DNA of 64,000 nucleotides from JBAXXL01 sp037127915 (GTDB taxonomy: Bacteria; Bacteroidota; Ignavibacteria; Kapaibacteriales; UBA2268). The stretch spans positions 62,001-126,000 of the forward strand of contig JBAXXL010000003.1 in NCBI GenBank assembly GCA_037127915.1, written 5' to 3'. Both the position numbers and the translations under genes were made by a program. Below the pieces are notes generated by a model. That model worked only from the letters and a program-made list of their open reading frames with translations, did no database searches and was not told where the DNA came from. Below, piece by piece: positions 60,401-64,000 of this stretch; position 1 is the first letter of the stretch; every line of letters starts with the position of its first letter.

Positions 60401-61783
60401 TCCTTTATTTTTTTCAGATAAGTACATATATGAATCAATTTCTTTTTGCATATTCCGATTACTGTTGATGATTTTTCCAACCCCTACAGTGGATAAATTT
60501 AATAAAGCAAAATACTTAATATTAGAGCAGGAAGTATTAAAAATATCCTCTTCATATAATTCCATTTTATCCAATATCTTCCTGCCAACCAATAAAGGTA
60601 ACGGTATTTCATATTTCTTTAATATTTGGTAAAAACTTGAATAGGAAGGTATATTTTTGAATTGCTCAAGAGTGATTGCAAAGGCATCATTTATAATATC
60701 ATTTTTCAATTTGTCATATTTAAAAAATATATCCTGAATATTTCTATTCGAATATTTACTTTTAAATACCTGATTATTTTTATACTTTTGATAATCTAAA
60801 TAGTTCCTAATGCTATCTGCCATATTTACTATTAATTGAAAATCCCTGATCCCTTGATTATCTTTATTTTCGGGTTTATCAACATATTTATTAATTTTAT
60901 GACAGATATCGGAAATGTTATCATTACCATCAATATTGCAGATTTTTTTAACCTCATAAAAGGTCTGTTTTTCTATTCCAGTCATTATAATAAATGCTTT
61001 TTCGATTTTTGATAAGCTGTCTTCTTTTATATTTTTATAAATTATTTCTTTCGTCAGAACAACTATCATACTGTTTTTAATAGCAAGACTTATTACAGGA
61101 AGGTCTATAATTGGAAATCCTCTTTTTTTATAATTTGGCACAGTATAATAATTACTATCTATATAATCAACCAAATTAATAGAATTGATTGTGTCTTTAA
61201 TGTATAATCCTACATCGGTACCTATAATAATCTTATTCCCAAGCTGTTTAGATTTAAGAGTTGATAACAATTTATTTTGGGGGAATTTTGCTTGTGTGCT
61301 AATTTTTGCATTATAAAGTAATGTACTGTCCAAAACCTTAATTATATTTCCATTACTAAATATAAAATAATCCTCTCTTGTTTTAATTGAATCATTATTT
61401 TTGGTATAATTACAAGAAAACATTATGGTGTCATTAAACAAACAAACCTGCTCTATAATCCTTTTTTGTAGAGAATCGGGAACATCTATCTCCTTAAATG
61501 TTTTACCTGTGTCTAAGGTATAGAAAATCCTATAAAATGCACTTTGAACAAGAGCACATTCATTTAAATCAAGTTCTTCTAACAAACTACTAAAATCTGC
61601 ATCATCAGAAATTTCCTGATAGCGTTCTTCTTCCAATATAGGTTGCACTGCAGTCTCAGGTATCTCAAGTTGTTCGGAAACTGGAATCTGAAGAACTTCA
61701 GGTAAACGCAGTTCAATAGGGTCACCTTTCGTAATTCCTAAAGATACGAAACTAATTATAACAATTATAATCCAATTATTCAT
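57494..61783 (-). CDS. very large secreted protein with an HEFNH metalloprotease-like motif
   Basis: A 1429-residue protein with an N-terminal signal segment (WIIIVIISFVSLGITKG) and little recognisable homology. Around 90-200 the text suggests propeller-like strands (AFYRIFYTLDTGKTFKEI). The long middle is helical, rich in Asn, Lys and Ile. At residues 1105-1109 there is HEFNH within NTLVHEFNHKFDNLKLN, fitting the HExxH zinc-protease pattern, followed about 30 residues on by LFTERNSYIVSYQFYND that could supply a third ligand. Lipobox absent. Base composition is even more AT-rich than neighbouring genes. I would not name it a peptidase without structural support. Confidence 0.7.
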   Translation of the reverse strand: MNNWIIIVIISFVSLGITKGDPIELRLPEVLQIPVSEQLEIPETAVQPILEEERYQEISDDADFSSLLEELDLNECALVQSAFYRIFYTLDTGKTFKEIDVPDSLQKRIIEQVCLFNDTIMFSCNYTKNNDSIKTREDYFIFSNGNIIKVLDSTLLYNAKISTQAKFPQNKLLSTLKSKQLGNKIIIGTDVGLYIKDTINSINLVDYIDSNYYTVPNYKKRGFPIIDLPVISLAIKNSMIVVLTKEIIYKNIKEDSLSKIEKAFIIMTGIEKQTFYEVKKICNIDGNDNISDICHKINKYVDKPENKDNQGIRDFQLIVNMADSIRNYLDYQKYKNNQVFKSKYSNRNIQDIFFKYDKLKNDIINDAFAITLEQFKNIPSYSSFYQILKKYEIPLPLLVGRKILDKMELYEEDIFNTSCSNIKYFALLNLSTVGVGKIINSNRNMQKEIDSYMYLSEKNKGTNFSKYLLRDIRMDSILHNIDKDEKINDYMGTNYISYFTKKSIMKLQFSNTSYYFRHYIKKNPSVVSLLLNNPYIDQNSAVFKFAQKQDSSRNKDIEMFDSFETIVNEIQNKIELGSEERRIRKEIYTLIENEFYDIYIKPCSYINIEKRKIGLQNTLQSLQLFESMNDFANFYYCLTDSTITLEEKVNFIQLRRMKDNNEIFWKDSVNPLDYRLGVDNWIMSYTHPLAQQLLTKYSELSKETNNIYANSNISPYGIYKSLYQKFVHLLILSGFKEKDVLMIDAIHTFNLLPKTQKNQLNKLTSSSEHITYLEDQLLVLQKLLKNNSNSKEQNDKFNENITVINNFTMVFAKSHLDGLIHSYNDRLEYSNNVGNTLLAELQYSMITFEKNDDEYVKNIILDLLTNNNSSALKILAKYLANLKACQLPIDTNFVIQLVKYSGYNLDLQTRKYNSSNIYSLLYECAINKEFEANLMQKPYFDASLNKLKDYFKNFVKENSEIFRENFGSQETYSFMGIYGSIISLISDLNILDESEAENFFKNITFIESTPKFGIQDIQTNKSFCTIGYKNIPKEIKDILNKSSLRDTIEEYLNDIDNMTIYWVPKDASTVYLGYSPLDKHIIFVTYNAKQDSLCNLYSMTNTLVHEFNHKFDNLKLNRFKIENRDSLKAFSNLPSLFTERNSYIVSYQFYNDILNNPDKFQIPSKDSVLKNISSEIVWNQGIVSLANILIGLDSNDYSIKNPPFNGINLYSSYLNLNPAVLYKNRITYTNISNFKKELQNNSKYKTDEVTRITENIILSQLQGANLNNLELNRRYLLVDYIGKSNRIKNYGNFETMLLVSLIKRTEKSISYFLQDSINSKLSRFSENLTDIYKRNKIKVTDKISLEMFNQLFEKDPFYSYCYRLVSKYSEKKDSLLSKIETIINTIKQNKIIDMKKIDTDEMQSIKKYFIDIQNRANDIGFKELYIYKL

Positions 61784-61855
61784 AACACCTCAAAAAAATA
61801 TTATTAAAAAATCATTTCAATATCAATCATAATCATCAATGCTACTACTTTCATT

Positions 61856-62977
61856 TCATGGCACATCAATACCGATTGCATCCCGCTCGCTTTTAGCGAT
61901 TTTATATAACAATCCTGCTGTAATCATAGTTATAATATTGAAATCTCGGCTCATACTAAAGAAACTGATGATACTTCCGTGAGGGAACAAACCAAGATTA
62001 TTTAAAATATGGATTAAACTATAGAATACAAATATCCATAATAAAAGAATAATCATAAATCCTTCGCTACTGCCCTTGTTCCTGCGATAGACCATCATTC
62101 CAAAATATACAAAATAAACAAACAAAAGTAATGTTGCTAAACCGCCAATAATACCAAAATGCTCAATTATAACCGCGAAACAGGTGTGGCTTGTTGGCCA
62201 AGGTAACAGATATTTATTCCCTTCAACTCTTGGTGACGGTTTTACCCCTATACCTGTAAGCCCCCCAATTTCAAAGCTATTTAAACATTCTGTTGCTTGA
62301 TAACTCCTGCTAATTGAGGGTTTATCAGATAAGAATGCATTGATACGTTGGGTATGATTGTCTCTGATTAGAAAAACAACTGTTATTAAAATAAATATTG
62401 AAGCCGCTAATACCAATATCCACTTGGGTGCTTTAACTATTATTAAATTTATTACAAAGATTAGCATCAGTGCAAAGAATATCTGGTTTCCCATTGCGGC
62501 TGCAATAACGAATAATAAAACCAAATTCAATAGAATCTCAATTATTATTTTCCAAGTATTTTTTTTGGTCGTTTCTTTGTCTCTTTTTTTGGTTTTTAGC
62601 TCATTATTGCCCGTTAAAAACAAAATGTAAAGCAATATAACCCAATGACCGGAATAAATACTAACACCCCCTATAGATATACAGTGTGTTTGGTGGTAGA
62701 AGTTAAATGAAAAATATACTGTGAATGCCATCAGAAAAATAGCAAGCCCCAACCAGACCCATTTGAATTTGAATAGACTGCGTATATTTGAAAATTGAAC
62801 AACCATAAAGAAAATCCAACCAACCAATATTGGTATCAGTATTTTCCAGATATTAGAAATGGAAAAAGTGTGGGTCATATTACTATATGCCAGAAACTGT
62901 GTAAGTCCACCGAAAACAGTCATAATAATAATTAGAATCAAAAAACTGATTCTGTTTTGAAAAATATTTATTTTCAT
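61856..62977 (-). CDS. divergent SEDS-family (FtsW/RodA-like) membrane protein
   Basis: A 373-residue protein with about ten membrane helices and SEDS features: GGVSIYSGHWVILLYILFLTG in the middle, GLTGIGVKPSPRVEGNKYLLPWPTSHTCFAVIIEHFGIIGG in the place of the usual LPEAHTDFIFAVIGEELG block. The conserved Asp of the catalytic block is not present (HTCFA for HTDFIFA), and HF replaces EE. SEDS proteins polymerise peptidoglycan glycan strands; this one may be inactive or specialised. ATG 62977 follows GGGGGG; the TTG at 62998 is not the start. No partner penicillin-binding protein lies beside it. Confidence 0.78.
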   Translation of the reverse strand: MKINIFQNRISFLILIIIMTVFGGLTQFLAYSNMTHTFSISNIWKILIPILVGWIFFMVVQFSNIRSLFKFKWVWLGLAIFLMAFTVYFSFNFYHQTHCISIGGVSIYSGHWVILLYILFLTGNNELKTKKRDKETTKKNTWKIIIEILLNLVLLFVIAAAMGNQIFFALMLIFVINLIIVKAPKWILVLAASIFILITVVFLIRDNHTQRINAFLSDKPSISRSYQATECLNSFEIGGLTGIGVKPSPRVEGNKYLLPWPTSHTCFAVIIEHFGIIGGLATLLLFVYFVYFGMMVYRRNKGSSEGFMIILLLWIFVFYSLIHILNNLGLFPHGSIISFFSMSRDFNIITMITAGLLYKIAKSERDAIGIDVP

Positions 62978-63312
62978 CGCGATTCCCCCCGGAAGCAATT
63001 GAATGAACGTATTTTAATTTATGCTACATAGAATTTAATAATATTTCTAAAATCATTATATTCTACAATCAAAATTACAATAATTTTTTTATTTAACAAA
63101 TTTTATTAATAATAATTTTTTTTGAATTTCCAAGGAATTGTTTAAAATAGAACAATTCCGTTTTTTTTTCGTATTTTAGAATTGTATTGCAATGATTTTT
63201 TTTGGAATATAAAATGAATCAACCTATTTATGTTTCAAAAAACACCATAAAGAGTTTATGGTAGGAATATCGAATTTAGTAAATTATTTCTAATTATAAG
63301 TGAGGATTTATT
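62978..63312. other. divergent intergenic region with an orphan hairpin
   Basis: About 335 bp of AT-rich DNA. It holds an intrinsic-terminator-like hairpin (63134-63169, see separate entry), a small CCATAAA-GAG-TTTATGG hairpin (63245-63261) and a 16-codon ATG frame at 63213-63263 that I do not call as a gene. Confidence 0.5.
63134..63169 (+). terminator. orphan intrinsic terminator upstream of the last lipoprotein
   Basis: GGAATTGTT (63134-63142) pairs with AACAATTCC (63151-63159), then a G and nine T. No plus-strand gene precedes it within 6 kb, so it may end a small RNA or act as a leader attenuator for the gene at 63313. Confidence 0.6.
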
Positions 63313-64000
63313 ATGAAGAAAATTCTTTTCTCCATCTTGGCAATAGCCATTTCTTTCGCAATGTATTCATGTAAAGACACAACAGGTCCCGATGATACAG
63401 CAACAATCAACTTACGCTCCCAACTTGAAAATAGTACTGTTAAACTCAACACATTATTGTATAAGGGTAACATCAATTCATCCGATATTGATTCTATCAA
63501 AATTAAAAAAGTAAGAATATTAATTACAGAAGTTAAATTCCATGCCGCTACCGAAACGGATGATTCGAAAGACAATCTTTTCAAATCCGGTCCTTTGCTT
63601 TTAGTTGTCGATTCTACCGGCACATATATAGAAATGGCTTCCGGAACTATACCTTCCGACGATTACAGCAAGTTGAAGTTCGAAATTCACCGTTTCGAAG
63701 CAAGTGTACTCAGCCAGTACATTAATAGTTCATTATTTAATAATTTTGCTACATCCGAAAGATATTCTGTAATTATTAACGGTATATCTTATAAGAATGG
63801 CATAGGTACGCGGTTTGAGTATAAAGGAACTCCAAATGTAAATTTAACCTGTACTTTTCCAAGTAATATCAACATACCAGGAAACCAAGAATCAAACTTT
63901 TATTTAATGTTTGACCCGAATTATTGCTTTAAGACTGATAGTGAAATTTATGATCCATCTGATGATTCTGATCATAACAAAATTGATAATCTAATAGCCA
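63313..64000 (+). CDS. lipoprotein, DUF4382-like (runs off right edge)
   Basis: The first 229 codons are visible with no stop. Signal sequence ILFSILAIAISFAMYSC with lipobox at Cys20, then KDTTGPDD and a predicted beta-rich domain: VRILITEVKFHAATETDD, LVVDSTGTYIEMASGTIPSDDYSKLKFEIHRFE and VIINGISYKNG. The order (short variable-charge strand, LKFEI after a SGTIPxxxY turn) resembles DUF4382 surface lipoproteins. ATG 63313 follows GAGG. The end lies outside the window, so length and any C-terminal domain are unknown. Confidence 0.72.
   Translation, partial: MKKILFSILAIAISFAMYSCKDTTGPDDTATINLRSQLENSTVKLNTLLYKGNINSSDIDSIKIKKVRILITEVKFHAATETDDSKDNLFKSGPLLLVVDSTGTYIEMASGTIPSDDYSKLKFEIHRFEASVLSQYINSSLFNNFATSERYSVIINGISYKNGIGTRFEYKGTPNVNLTCTFPSNINIPGNQESNFYLMFDPNYCFKTDSEIYDPSDDSDHNKIDNLIA

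Noticed and set aside
63213..63263. 16-codon ATG frame MNQPIYVSKNTIKSLW
   Set aside because: Too short to support, and it contains a hairpin; could be a leader peptide but there is no evidence.
63294..63623. Minus-strand open frame near the right edge
   Set aside because: Antisense to the lipoprotein starting at 63313, which has signal peptide, lipobox and GAGG site.

Overview
The window is AT-rich, densely coded, and reads as a Gram-negative chromosome from the Bacteroidota/Chlorobiota side of the tree, probably near Kapabacteria or Ignavibacteria (inference). Supporting signs are C-terminal type IX secretion sorting domains, three tandem FISUMP-domain proteins, a two-gene atpDC operon behind a Bacteroidota-type promoter (TTTG, 19 bp, TATATTTG), a Bacteroidota-style SDR threonine dehydrogenase, many lipoproteins and beta-barrels, and weak Shine-Dalgarno use. 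No rRNA, tRNA, CRISPR array or transposase was seen.

Region 1 (1-9455, all minus strand) is the standout: a gas-vesicle locus joined to its own regulator. In transcription order it runs: REC-PAS-histidine kinase, NtrC-type sigma-54 activator, gvpA copy 2, gvpA copy 1, a coiled-coil protein, a protein with six exact 33-residue tandem repeats (the repeat length of cyanobacterial GvpC), a DnaJ-type zinc-finger protein, a 59-aa coiled-coil protein, gvpN, another small coiled-coil protein, and gvpJ cut by the window edge. Each gvpA has a textbook -24/-12 sigma-54 promoter and, 138 bp further upstream, the same 18-bp palindrome, a good candidate for the activator's binding site. The gvpA block is a tandem duplication at a constant offset of 1004 bp that also copied the last codons of the ntrC-type gene. 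The 138-bp spacer has drifted strongly while gvpA, leader, promoter and palindrome have not.

Region 2 (9.8-25 kb) holds an AddA/RecB-like helicase-nuclease; a tightly overlapping minus-strand operon (DAACS symporter, DUF4397 lipoprotein, sensor kinase with TTG start, ruvX, GWxTD protein); three FISUMP paralogues; and a double-OmpA-domain envelope protein. Region 3 (25-38.6 kb) has atpDC, a family 9 glycosyltransferase, a STAS protein, vapBC, era, a DUF3098 protein, rsmI with an arginine-rich tail, an LRR lipoprotein and a FadL-like barrel. Its intergenic gaps are filled with several families of palindromic repeats whose stems show compensatory changes.

Region 4 (38.6-49.8 kb) is mostly housekeeping (htpG, a SpoU methyltransferase, YbaK-like deacylase, scpA, threonine dehydrogenase, alkaline phosphatase) plus two T9SS cargo proteins. 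Region 5 (50-64 kb) contains a 1498-aa DUF11 surface protein with a T9SS domain, a YceI/porin pair, two unrecognised proteins (one 1429 aa with an HEFNH motif), a divergent SEDS-family membrane protein and a lipoprotein running off the right edge.
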